Assembly: GCA_026686845.1 (NCBI GenBank)
Contig: JAIVEN010000037.1
Span: forward strand, 744,001 to 808,000
DNA length: 64,000 bases
DNA from: Adenanthera pavonina
Taxonomy: Eukaryota; Streptophyta; Magnoliopsida; Fabales; Fabaceae
Direction: 5' to 3'
Positions 26,882 through 38,606 of this stretch are shown here, in pieces. The notes below the pieces were generated by a model. That model was given only the letters and a program-made list of their open reading frames with translations. It did no database searches and was not told the origin of the DNA. Numbering within the stretch: the first letter of the stretch is position 1; the number at the start of each line of letters is the position of its first letter. A program made the translations under genes and the position numbers.

Positions 26882-26927
26882 TGGGCTGGGCTTTAACATT
26901 TACGGACTTTCTAATAACCCAGGCCCA
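26882..26927. promoter_or_regulatory. Site II-like TGGGCY cluster upstream of the methyltransferase
   Basis: Two overlapping TGGGCT motifs on the plus strand (26882-26887, 26887-26892) and one TGGGCC on the minus strand (26922-26927). TGGGCY elements bind TCP factors and are common in plant promoters of ribosomal and organelle-targeted genes. Their position 28-73 bases upstream of the chosen ATG supports translation starting downstream of them. Confidence 0.5.
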
Positions 26928-29900
26928 AGTAAATTCCACAGGAAAAAAGAAAATTGTATTTTAAAAAAACAGAGAGATGGAGACATATTATTGAGATTCG
27001 ATAATGACATAATATATTATATATTTATGAAAATAAATATATATATATATATAATACATATGAAAAATAAAAAAATAAAAACAAAAGAACGTTAGAAAAA
27101 TATGGGAATCTCTCACATAATCACATTCTTCTTGTATATTATTTTTATTTGAATATATAGTTTTATGATTTTAGATAATTAAAAAAATCTACTTCTTATT
27201 TTCATTTTGTCTTTTTAAATTTATATAATTAATATAATATACTTATTTATTGAATATAAAAAACCCTGTTTCACATGAGCATATTACAGCATTTGGATTA
27301 AATGGTAAGTATAGTTTTACATTTAAGTCTTATAAATAAAAAAAATTACGTTGAAAGAGTTATTTTTATTTGGACTAAAAAATATTTAAAGCTTACTCCA
27401 CAGTATTAGATATCAAATAATTATAAAAAAATTATACAATTGTATTTTTAAAAAATTACATATAAATTATTATTCATAATAACAAAGTCATGTTGGAGAT
27501 TACAAATTTAGATAAAAATATTGTTAGGAATCACATTTTATTGACATGCAAGTGATTAAGTAATATTTTCTCTATCTCATATTATAAAAAAAAAAGAGAT
27601 TATTTTTACATATATTAAGAAACTTTTATTACATCTTTAGATTTTTTGAAAAAAAACAAAATTTCTAGCTTTCCCTCTATTAATTTCATTTTTTTATTAA
27701 ATATAACATAAATTACAGAAAAAATAATAAATTATTTTATATTACTTTATATTGTAGGGTATCATAAACTTCTTATAATATAATATGGGAGAGAGAAAGT
27801 TTTTTTTTTGTTTCTTTGACCAGAATTTAATAAGCAATATTCAAAGGAAGAACATGACAATTAATATCTAGAAACACGCATGCGATTAAAAAAAGCAATA
27901 TGTTGGCAAGCGTCCTTTAATTAGTTCCACGTATTGCTTATTGAACACCTTGCCAAACTTGGATTTATGCACAATGGATTCTGCAACTAATTTTACGGAG
28001 CAGCTTGTGCTATCTGATTCTGTAATTTTCCCTTTGTGTTTTATTTTGTACTTTTTGATTTCTTGTTATGCAAAAAAAAAAAAAACAACATTCGCAGAAA
28101 GAAAGTAACAATTAATATCTATAGAATTAAATAATTGATATGTCCATGCATTTCTTATAAAATCACGAGAAACATGATCCATTTCCTCTTTTCATCATCT
28201 GTGGATTGTTCATTCATTGATAACTTTTTTTTCCAATTATATTTTTATTGGGAACGATTACAATGAGAATCGAATATTTTAATAATATTGATAAAAAAAA
28301 TTAAAACTATACATGTGATCTCCCTCTCAACTTTCAGAAAATAATTAAATTAATTACGATTTCATGGCCTTGATCAATTTGAACACACAATACCTGCGGC
28401 CAAAACAAAAAACATAAAAAGAATTTGAGCACACACTTGCTACAAGTTGGCCCTTCTTTTCCAAAACATATTACAAGTTGGGAGCTATGAAATACTAATA
28501 TTTTAAAAAAATAGATACTAAGTATTTGATACACGATATGATGCAATATATGTATCATATTTGTGCATATATATTCTTCCATATTACTTTGTATCCAACT
28601 GTATCACTTTTAAATTTTTACATTAAAATAGTACTATTTGAATTTATTATAAATATTTTATGAATTATTTTAACATTTATGCTACAATTTTTAGAATATT
28701 TAATACCTATTTTTATCTTAATAAGTAGATTTATTAATTATACATATAAATAATTACATAAATAATATTATATATATAAATATTCCTTACACTTGTATTT
28801 TAAAATTTTAAAAATTATCATATTTTTCATATCATGTCATATCATATTCAATACACGTACCCGTATTTGATATTACATAGGTTGTGAACTTCTCTAAAAA
28901 ATGGTAATTTTTTTATTTTAATCAGATTAAAATTGTTTAAAAGTGAGCAGTATGATAAAGCTTATATATTTTAATTTTTATTTTTAATTATCATTTTCAG
29001 AAAAACTTAAAATTAAAATATTACTTTTCTAAAAACCTCGTTTCATTGAAAATTAAAACTTAAAACCCATAGAGAGAATAAAATTTAAACCTTTCGCATG
29101 TCTATTTAAAAATCAATTTTTATTTGAATATGATAATACTCGAATATGTTATGGTAATACCTGACATTTGATAATCATACCCAAAAAAAATTAACTTCCC
29201 ATTGATACTTTTATTTTTTAATAACAAAATATAAAAATTCTTTGATTGAAAATACATGTAAGTATAATTTATTCTTACTTAAAAATAAATATAATGTATT
29301 TTAATTTATAAAAAAATAATTTTTCAAAATTATAAGAAAGAACTTCCCAATGGTTTATAGCATGTTTGGTTTCACGTTTTGTAAACGTAGTCATGGTTTT
29401 CTAAAAGATGTGTTTGGCCAAACACTCACGGTTTGCAAACTGACTTTTTAAAAAATGAAAAATGGGTTAAATTGTGGTTTTGGAAAAGGAGGGGAAAAGT
29501 TACTTTTCCTTTAACAAAACGTGGGTTTTGAAAAAGGATAAACAAATTTACTCTATATTATACATCTAAAAGTACTTTTAACCCTTATCATCCAAACAGA
29601 TTTTTTATCAAACTTACTTTTACAAAAATAATATCCAAACATAACAACTTTTAACAAATTTACTTTATCTAAACTTCATTTTTACAAACTTCATTTATTT
29701 TAATTTAATCTTACAAAATGGAGAACTAATCATGCCAGTCATCCCTTTGATTAGGATGTGTTTTTTATTCAATTGTTCCAGTCGTCGGGTGCATTGTCAT
29801 CTTCTGTGTGTGGGGTTTTAAGCTGGTCGGATTCCTTCTTGTCCTCATTGATATTTTTTTTCCAATTAATAAAAAGAAAACATTTTTTTCATCACTTGAA

Positions 29901-32900
29901 TTTCAAACTTAAAATTCTTTATTCTGATCTTATCATTTTTAGCATATATGTGCTACTCATGGGCATGGAAAATTATTATTTTTAAGAATAACTTAAATTA
30001 TATAATTTTTAATTTTATTACAATTACACCGACATTCTCTTTAATTTTTTTTTATAAACATTCTCTTTAATTTCAAAGCCTTCACGTTTCTCTAAACAAA
30101 TTTTACTGCATTAATTTTTCTTAAATTTTGTTAAAATTACGTAGCTTTTTTTTTTGTTTATTTTCAAAATATATGCAAATCTCCTAAAAAAAATATATGG
30201 ACTTCCAATGAATTTTTTTTTAAAGTACACCTACTTTGTTTCTCTTTTTAAAGGGTAGTTTATGCACATTTTAAGATAACGGAGATATCCATGTAATTTT
30301 AACAAGATTAGAAAAAAGTTATAATTTATTTTTTTAAAAAAAGACCTATCTACTTGCATTTCTACCAAAAATGGACTTATTTAACTTTTGAAAATGGAGG
30401 ATTTAATTTTAACAAAATTTAAGAAACTTTTCTATCAGCTAGATAGGTGTTGATCCGATCATTCATGCCCTATAAATAATTGAACTTTCTATGTTTTTAT
30501 CAAAATTTAGACATTGACAGATTTATGGGGGTATAGGGAGTGTTGGCCCCCACATTTTTTTTCCTTTATTTCAGCAAAGGAAAAAAATTTGAAATTAAGG
30601 TTAAAATAAAAACATCATGAAATTCCCCTCCCCTCCCAAATTAATTAGAGAAAATATTTTGCCGCTCCTATAAATTTTTCTATATGGTAACTCCTCATAT
30701 ACATGTTATTAAAATAATATAATTCAATTCAGGTAAACTTTTTTTTTTTTAAGTATTCCTTTCTAACTATAATACCAATATCTTTTATTATAATAAATAA
30801 ATTTTTAAATAGAGGTTATCGCCTAAATCCAAGAAAAATAAATAAGTAATAGTAGTTTCTGATTCCTGCCATCTTACTATAATTGCAAGAATTCCCATTC
30901 CATTAATGCATTATTACTTATGAAAATTCATATTGGTACATTTATAGTAAGATTAATTCTAAGCATTTAACTAAAACCTATTTCTGATGAACACATACAA
31001 TGTATAGCAGTTATCACCATATAAAAATGCCATAAAATAACAATATGGCCTCTGATATTTAAATTTTTTATTAAAATATACTTTTTATCCTTTAATTTTG
31101 AAGTAAGTTTCATTTTAGTCGTTTAATTTTAGTATGTTTCATATTAATCATTCAACTGTTAACATGCAATCAAAGATTTCTTAATTCTTAGCACCATTAA
31201 ATAAATTAATGAAAAATAAAAATTTATCTATTTAAAAGTCACATCATTAATATTATTATATATTAATTAATATAAAAATTATAACAAAAATAATTTTAAG
31301 TCTTAAATATTTACTATTTTAAAAATATGTTAACAAAAGAACTTAAAGATTATAACTTTAAAATCAAAAATTTTATTTTTAGGCTTTAAATATTTATTTT
31401 AAGACATTAAAATATTTTTATTATAAATAATAAATATTTATTGTTTATACTTTACATTCTCAAGTTAAATTTTTCAACTTGTCAACTTATCCAAAATAAA
31501 TAAAAATTATTCATTTTAATATAATAATTTTACACACTTTACCACAATATTTTAAAAATAATTTATTCTAAGATTATAATTTTTAATACTTTAAATTAAC
31601 ATATTTTTTAACTTTTTTTATTTTTCTAAGGTATTGATTATTTATTTTAAACCTAAAAAATGATAATTATAATTATTATATTAATCAATGTATAATAATA
31701 ATAATTAGATGAATTTAAGTAAATTTTCTGTTAACTTGTTTAATGGTATTAAATTCAGAAAATTTTTTACTACATCTTTAAAATTAAAGGATTATAATGA
31801 AACTTTTAAAAGTTAAAGAATTAAAATAAAATCTGCTTTAAAATTAAGAGATCAACTATATTTTTTCACCTAATTTTTTTTTTCAGTTGAATCACATAAA
31901 CTTCCAATTTTTCATAATTAATTATTTTTATTAATACACCACACTAAATTAGATCTTTACATTCACGTATTCATATATTTGATAAGGCAGTGACACAAAA
32001 AAAAACAATATGATTATGTGTAAAATTTTCATTTTATTATTATATTATATTTATAATTTCTTTATTTTTATCTCTCTTTCCAATTACACATTGTTTTATT
32101 GGGCGTGACTCTCTCCAATTACACTTTATAAGTGAATGTAAAAACTCTAATTCCATGCGCACACCACCGAAAAAAAGAAAAACTTACAATTTTATAGTCC
32201 TTTGTTAGGTATAGCTTTGAAAGTCAATTGTTTCCTTATTGTTTATTGTTTAGTTGGATGATTAGTCAATCTATTAAGATTTTCTTTTTTCACCATATCA
32301 AGATATTAAATTTATCCCATTCATTTTCATCATTTTGATTCTGACAAGAGATACCTTACGATTTTTTTATTTATATTCCTCATTTTTATTGCAACAAGAG
32401 TTTGAACTTGGTCATTGTTTATACTTCATTTCATTTTCATTATTTGAATTAACCCTCAATAATTTCTTTCCTTTCGTCTTTACAAGCTTTATATTTTCTA
32501 AGAAAAAATTAGTCAAATAAATATTTAACATATCTTATAAGAATATTTATTGTTAGTATAATCTATTAAAATTTTAATTTAATTTAGTTTTATAAATTTA
32601 ATTTTTTATGAAATTGTAATGCAATAATAATAAATATATTAAAAACATACATTAAATAGTAATTTATTTTTATTAAAATAATAAAAAATAACCAAGTGAT
32701 TTGTTTGTTTGAAGTTAAGATACAAATGAATCAATACATAGAAAGAATTTAAAAGGAAAAAGATATAGAAAGAATTAAAGATAAATTGTAATATATATAT
32801 ATATATATATAGAGTGTAATTTAGTGTTTTTCCTTTGCTCAGGAGGTCCGTCAATGTAATAATGTATATTTATATGCTCATGCCAACAGGGTCAGTCACT

Positions 32901-32993
32901 GGCATCCCGCTTCCCCGTCTCTGAGGTGGGGATTCTGGTGGAGCTTCGTTTTAACGAATATTTCTCCAATTTCTGGGAATCTGAGGAACGAGA
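26928..32993. other. Long AT-rich intergenic region
   Basis: Roughly 6 kb with very low GC, many poly-A/T tracts and no ORF with coding character. A candidate MITE lies near 29359-29650 and a (TA)n tract at about 32790-32811. The last 150 bases rise in GC and form the probable promoter and leader of the kaurene synthase gene, with a TATA-like ATATTTATAT at about 32864-32873. No gene is seen. Confidence 0.55.
29359..29650. mobile_element. Possible MITE with GTTTGG ends
   Basis: The left side reads GCATGTTTGGTTTC and the right side, reverse-complemented, GTTATGTTTGGATATT. The interior is rich in complementary GTTTGC/CAAAC-type words. The ends resemble PIF/Harbinger or hAT MITE termini but I could not settle a target duplication. 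Boundaries are approximate and the call is tentative. Confidence 0.35.
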
Positions 32994-35900
32994 ATGTCAC
33001 TCACACGCCCCACTACACCTCTGAGTCTCACTTCACCTTCAGGTTTCCATTTTTTCTTTCCCTTTCTGCATGTCTTCTTGTTTCACTTACAGGGGATGGA
33101 ATTTGAGTTTTGTTTTTGGTTTGGTTTTCCGTCATATTTCCTGCTGATTCTAGATGTTCAGAATGTTCTGATGATATTATCTCTCATTGCATGTGTTTGG
33201 TAAAGTTTCAAAACTACGCAGGTTTTGACATTTTCTGAGAGTAACTTTCCCAATCCAATATTAGAGGGGATTTCTTGGGTGGATGTCAGTGATGGATTAA
33301 TGTCTTGTTTGGTAAAGAGAAGAAGAAGGGGAAAGAAATCTTTATGTTCCTCTCTTTTTTTTAATTTTATCATTTTTTATTACTCCTTAAAACATTTTGA
33401 AGTATTAACAAAATAAGGACACCAAGATCATTTTAGATTTTCAAAATCATTATTTCTGTTTCATTCTATTGTTCCATTTCATTATGTATACCAAATGATC
33501 CCTAATCCTCCATTTGATAGGGAGGAAATGCATTCCCTTTCCTTCGTCATTTTTAAAGTAAGGACACGAAAGTCATTTTACATATTCATAATTACTTTTT
33601 TCATTTAATTTTCAAATCTCTGATATTGGCATAACCACTGTCGGTTCATATGATATGATAAAAAAATTTATATCTTTTCCCATCCCCAAACAAGTGGAAT
33701 AGACACGAACCAGCAGATTTTCATACGGTAAGCAACAATAGTAAGTTTAAAGTATCAATTTGGCTTTCCTTTGTTTTGCTTTGCATGATCATTTCAATGT
33801 TTTCTATGCGCATACGAAACAATGAATTCTTCTCTAAAAGCCTCATGATTTCTTTTTCAACAGCTTCTTTGCCAACTGCATCAAATGTGAAGAAAAAGAT
33901 AAACAGTAATGCTATGGTATGATCTGCAATGCTGCATATATTGTGCATCTCTTTTTCTATATATCTTTCTATGAGAACTGAGAACCAGCAAGGAAATTAA
34001 ATTTGGCCTTTATTGCATACAGTGCCTTGAGGGGACTAAAGAAAGAATCAAGAAGATGTTCAATAAGGTCGAACTTTCTGTTTCCTCATATGATACAGCT
34101 TGGGTAGCAATGGTTCCTTCTATAAATTCTCCTAATGCGCCATTTTTCCCTGAATGTGTGAATTGGTTATTGGAGAATCAACTATTTGATGGCTCATGGG
34201 GTCTTCCCAGTCGCCATCCATTGTTATTGAAAGATGCTCTCTTATCTACCTTAGCTTGCGTCCTTGCTCTGAAGCAATGGGGCATTGGTGAAGAACAGAC
34301 TGCCAGAGGTATCTATGGTCTCTTGCATGTAGCTTGATTTCTTTGTCTGTGTTATACTAATGCATTTTTTAACTATTCTTGCAGGTCTTCAATTTATTGA
34401 GTCCAACATTGCTTCAGCTACTGATGAGAAGCAATGGTCTCCAATTGGATTTGATGTGATCTTTCCTTCTCTTCTTGAGTCTGCCCAAGGTTTGGGCATA
34501 AATCTTTCTCTCAGATCAACAAGTTTGGAAGCACTAATTCGCAAGAGGGAGTTTGAGCTCAGGCAGTAATTTTCTGGTTCTCTAGTAATCTTTATATTAA
34601 TTTTTGTGTATCTAGGTATTATTTCTTGAATGCTTGAACAATGGATTCCTTTGCACAATCTTTTGATGAAGTTGTAGTTGCCAAGAGTTTAGGAGTAGAG
34701 AGAGCTCATTCAATTTACCCAAATGCACCAACTGACCTGTTTCTGGTCTAATTTCCTTAAATTAGAGGCTATCAAAGCAATTCAGAAGGGTGCAGAGCAT
34801 ATCTAGCATATATTTCAGAAGGAATTGGGAAATGTCAAGACTGGCAAATGGTCATGAAGCATCAAAGGAAGAATGGATCTTTGTTTAACTCGCCTGCCAC
34901 AACAGCAGCGGTTTTTTCGCACCTTAAGAATGATGACTGTCTTAATTACCTCCAATTGGTGTTAGAGAAGTTTGGGAATGCTGGTTTGTTTCCCAGATTT
35001 ATCTGTTTGATTTCTTTTTAATTGCACTAATCATAAATTGACTGGCCGATTTTATAAATTCACAGTTCCAACAGTTTACCCTCTGGACATTTATGCCTGT
35101 CTCTGTATGGTTGACAGTCTTGAGAGGCTGGGCATCAATTATCATTTCAGCGAGGAAATTCAAAGTGTATTAGAAGAAACATACAGGTAATAAAACAATT
35201 TTAGATGCATGCACGAGCTAAGGTAACATCTTAGTTTCTGTAGATTATAAGACTAAACAAAGGAAGTTGTTTTTCATATGAGATGAAAGTAGTAATACTC
35301 AGATACCACCAAAGTACGTAAAGCTTCACGTTTTTGACCCACTGAAACTGCTTTGAGAACATGCAGATACTGGATTGACGGAGAAGAAGAGATATTCTTA
35401 GACCCCACCTGCTGTGCACTGGCATTTCGTTTATTACGACTCAATGGATATGACGTGTCTTCAGGTTGTTTCATTTATCACGTCTAAGTTGTTTAGAAGG
35501 TTCTTTGTCAGAGAAAGAAGAGAATTTCATCAGTCTGTTGTTTTTGTAGATCCATTTTATCAATATTCAGAGGATAAATTCTCCAATTCCTTGAAAGGAT
35601 ACTTGAAGGATGTTGGTGCAGTTCTAGAGCTATATAAAGCTTCACAAATCATGATACGTCCAGGTGAAGAAGTTCTGGCAAGGCAAAATGTCTGGACAAG
35701 ACGTCTCTTGAACCAAGAATTATCACCTAACCAAGTGCATGTTGATAGACTTTTCAGTCATGTTGAACAAGAGGTAGTTTCTTACCTTAATCTTTTCTAT
35801 AATCTAGTTCTACATTTTTCCGCAATCTTATTGTACTTGCTGAAAACTGCTATCTTTTTGAACATTAGGTCAATGATGAACTTAAATTTCCTCATCATAA

Positions 35901-38174
35901 GAAGTTGGAGCGTTTGTTAAACAGGACATCCATAGATCATTATAATATGGAAGATACAAGGATTTTAAAAACTTCATATAGGTGGGCTTTCATTATTTTC
36001 TTCCATTTTCTTAACTTCCCTTTCTTCCCCTCTCTATCCTGGGCTCATTAATATTGGTTGACATAGTCCAGGTCTTTCAATCTTGCAAACCAAGAATTTC
36101 TGAAGTTGGCAGCAGAAGACTTCAATATCTGCCAATCGATACAGCGTGAAGAATTTAAACAACTTGCAAGGTCAAAATCTTCCTTGTATTTTCAATAATT
36201 TTGCACTGACTGGAATATCCCAAAAATTTCTAGATAACAAATTCATATGCATCGCTGGTGATTTTGGAATGTAAACCACAGCTAGTTTTGGATGTATCTT
36301 CCTGAATCCTGATTTCTACTTGGCTTCTTTTGTTCATACAACCAGTTGTGCTTGCTCCAATGTCAACTGAGGTGCATTTCTGATTGACTAAAACCCCATT
36401 TTTGTCCTCAAAAGATGAGACCCCAGTTTCGATTTGCTCTATCAAATATATTTTGCATCACTTGAGTACTCAAATTTGATTTTATTACAACCCTGTAGAA
36501 TATTTGATTCTCAAAAAATCATATAGTATCATTTTAGTACCTTTGGAAGGATGAAATTGCAACAATATTAGATGTTTTTAGTACTAAAGTGGTGCACAAA
36601 AAATTTTTGAGTGAGCCAATTGATGATGGATTCATCTTTGGAAGACCAAAATAGGATTTTAGTCTCTTTGATTTTTTCAGTGTGATCTAAATGGAACCTA
36701 ACATATGCAGGTGGATAGTGGTTAGCAGACTAGACAAACTACAATTTGCAAGGCAGAAATTGGGCTATTGTTACTTCAGCAGTGCAGCTTCACTTTTCTA
36801 CCCTGAACTTTCTGAAGCCCGCATAGCATGGGCGAAAAATGGGGTGCTCACAACGGTTGTAGATGATTTCTTTGATGTTGGTGGTTCTGAGGAGGAGTTA
36901 GTGCAACTAATTCAACTGGTTGAGAGGTACAATCATACATTTTTCAACTTGACTTCTAAAGCTTCTCTTAACAAGTAGTCATGTCATGAAAATTTAACTG
37001 CAGGTGGGATGTAGATCTCAGCACTGTTTCTTGTTCTGAGCCAGTCGAGATAATATTTAATGCAGTTCGGAGCACAATTTGTGAGATTGCGGAGAGAGCA
37101 TTAAAGTGGCAAGATCGTGACGTAAAAGACCATGTCACCGAAATTGTGAGATAAATCTTCACTTTTCTGATGCTATATCTGTACTGTCCATTCAATACTT
37201 TCTATCTTGACAATTTGTGAGATTGGGGAGAGAGCATTGAAGTGGCAACGAATTAGCTTTGTTTGCTTTGCAGTGGTTGGATTTGATGCGATCTATGTTG
37301 AAGGAAGCTCAGTGGTCGAAATCCAAGTATGTCCCAACTGTTGATGAGTATATGGCAAATGCATATGTATCTTTTGCCTTAGGACCAATTGTGCTTCCAA
37401 CACTCTATCTTGTGGGGCCTAAGCTTCCAACTGACTTGGCTGAAAACCCAGAATTCAATCGTCTATTTGAGCTAATGAGCACTTCAGGGCGTCTCCTGAA
37501 TGATTTTAATGGCTATAAGGTATATCTCTCCATTTCTGCTGAAAAACTGATGGTCTTTTTGAACAAATCTTGACATTTAGTTTACTTTGACGATTCAAAT
37601 TTGTGAAAATATATCTTGAATGGAAGAAAAAAAAAATATACCGCCTAAATTGACTAGACGATAAGAATTTACTTATAACAAATCATTGTCATATTAAATG
37701 GACAAAATCTAGACTTACATTAGCCTTTTAGAAGATATTAATGAAATCAATGATAGCTGGGCTTTTGCTTGTCAGTCAAAACTCGAGTTGAATTTGAAGG
37801 TGTCTAATGTTTTCTGTCTCTCGCAGAGGGAATCTGCAGAAGGGAAATTGAACGCATTTACTTTGCGTATTGCTCATGGGGATGGGGGTGTTACTGAAGA
37901 AGATGCCCTTCAGGAGATGAAGGATATCATTGAGGATAAGAGAAGAGAACTCCTGAGACTAGTTTTGCAGGAACAAGGAAGCACAATTCCAAGAGCTTGC
38001 AAGGATTTATTTTGGAAAATGGCAAAGGTTTTGTATCTGTTTTACTTGAAGGACGATGGATTCACTTCACACGAGTTATCGTCTACTGTGAGCGACATCC
38101 TTGAAAATCCTGTCATCCTCCATGAATTTTCAGAAGATGAAGCTAAGGACAACCTTAATTCTGTGTCAACTTAG
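32994..38174 (+). CDS. KS: ent-Kaurene synthase (class I diterpene synthase)
   Basis: Plastid enzyme converting ent-copalyl diphosphate to ent-kaurene in gibberellin synthesis. Exons in frame: 34023-34308, 34385-34565, 34766-34983, 35066-35186, 35367-35464, 35550-35773, 35869-35981, 36072-36170, 36711-36926, 37004-37145, 37274-37519, 37827-38174, giving 763 residues with no stop. Early KS signatures are VELSVSSYDTAWVAMVPS and DGSWGLPSRH. The class I metal motif is DDFFD (exon starting 36711), and the second motif region is GRLLNDFNGYKRES. There is no DXDD class II motif, so it is not bifunctional. A first exon at 32994-33042 encodes a plastid-leader-like MSLTRPTTPLSLTSPS, but its phase-1 donor does not join directly to the phase-0 exon at 34023, so a small exon between them is missing from this model. 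Total length fits the usual ~785 aa. A KS-like paralogue making another diterpene cannot be excluded. Confidence 0.93.
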
Positions 38175-38606
38175 AAACGAGGGTGTAATGTCTCTGATAA
38201 TTTGGATATTTGACTTTTGGCAAATTATACTGTTGCTGTATTTGACTTCGGGAGATCACCTTATGCAAATTACTTTACCTAAATATTTCCTTTTCTACTT
38301 TCTTATGCTTTGAATATTATCATTTCCCTAATTTCATATTTTTCAGAATTTAAATGTTCATAATTTTCTGTAAATACCGCTTAGGTGCTGAGGAAAACGT
38401 TGAATAACATTCGAAGATTAAATTGACAAAACGGAACTTATGAGAAAATTTTAAATATAATTGACGGAAAATAGTTCTTATTCATCAAATGAGTAGAGTC
38501 TCTCCTTCCCATCCAACATTTTCCTCCCAATTTTCTATTCATACAAACATTTTTGTAACAATAATTTCAGCCGCAGCTTTCACAGAAAGCTACATGGTTT
38601 CATACC
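38175..38606. other. Convergent 3' interval between KS and IMPDH
   Basis: The 432 bases between the KS stop and the IMPDH stop on opposite strands must hold both 3' UTRs. No terminator-like or coding feature is visible beyond AT-rich sequence. Confidence 0.6.

Noticed and set aside
26928..32900. LTR retrotransposon in the long intergenic region
   Set aside because: No gag/pol-like ORF, primer-binding site or paired long terminal repeats could be recognised by eye.
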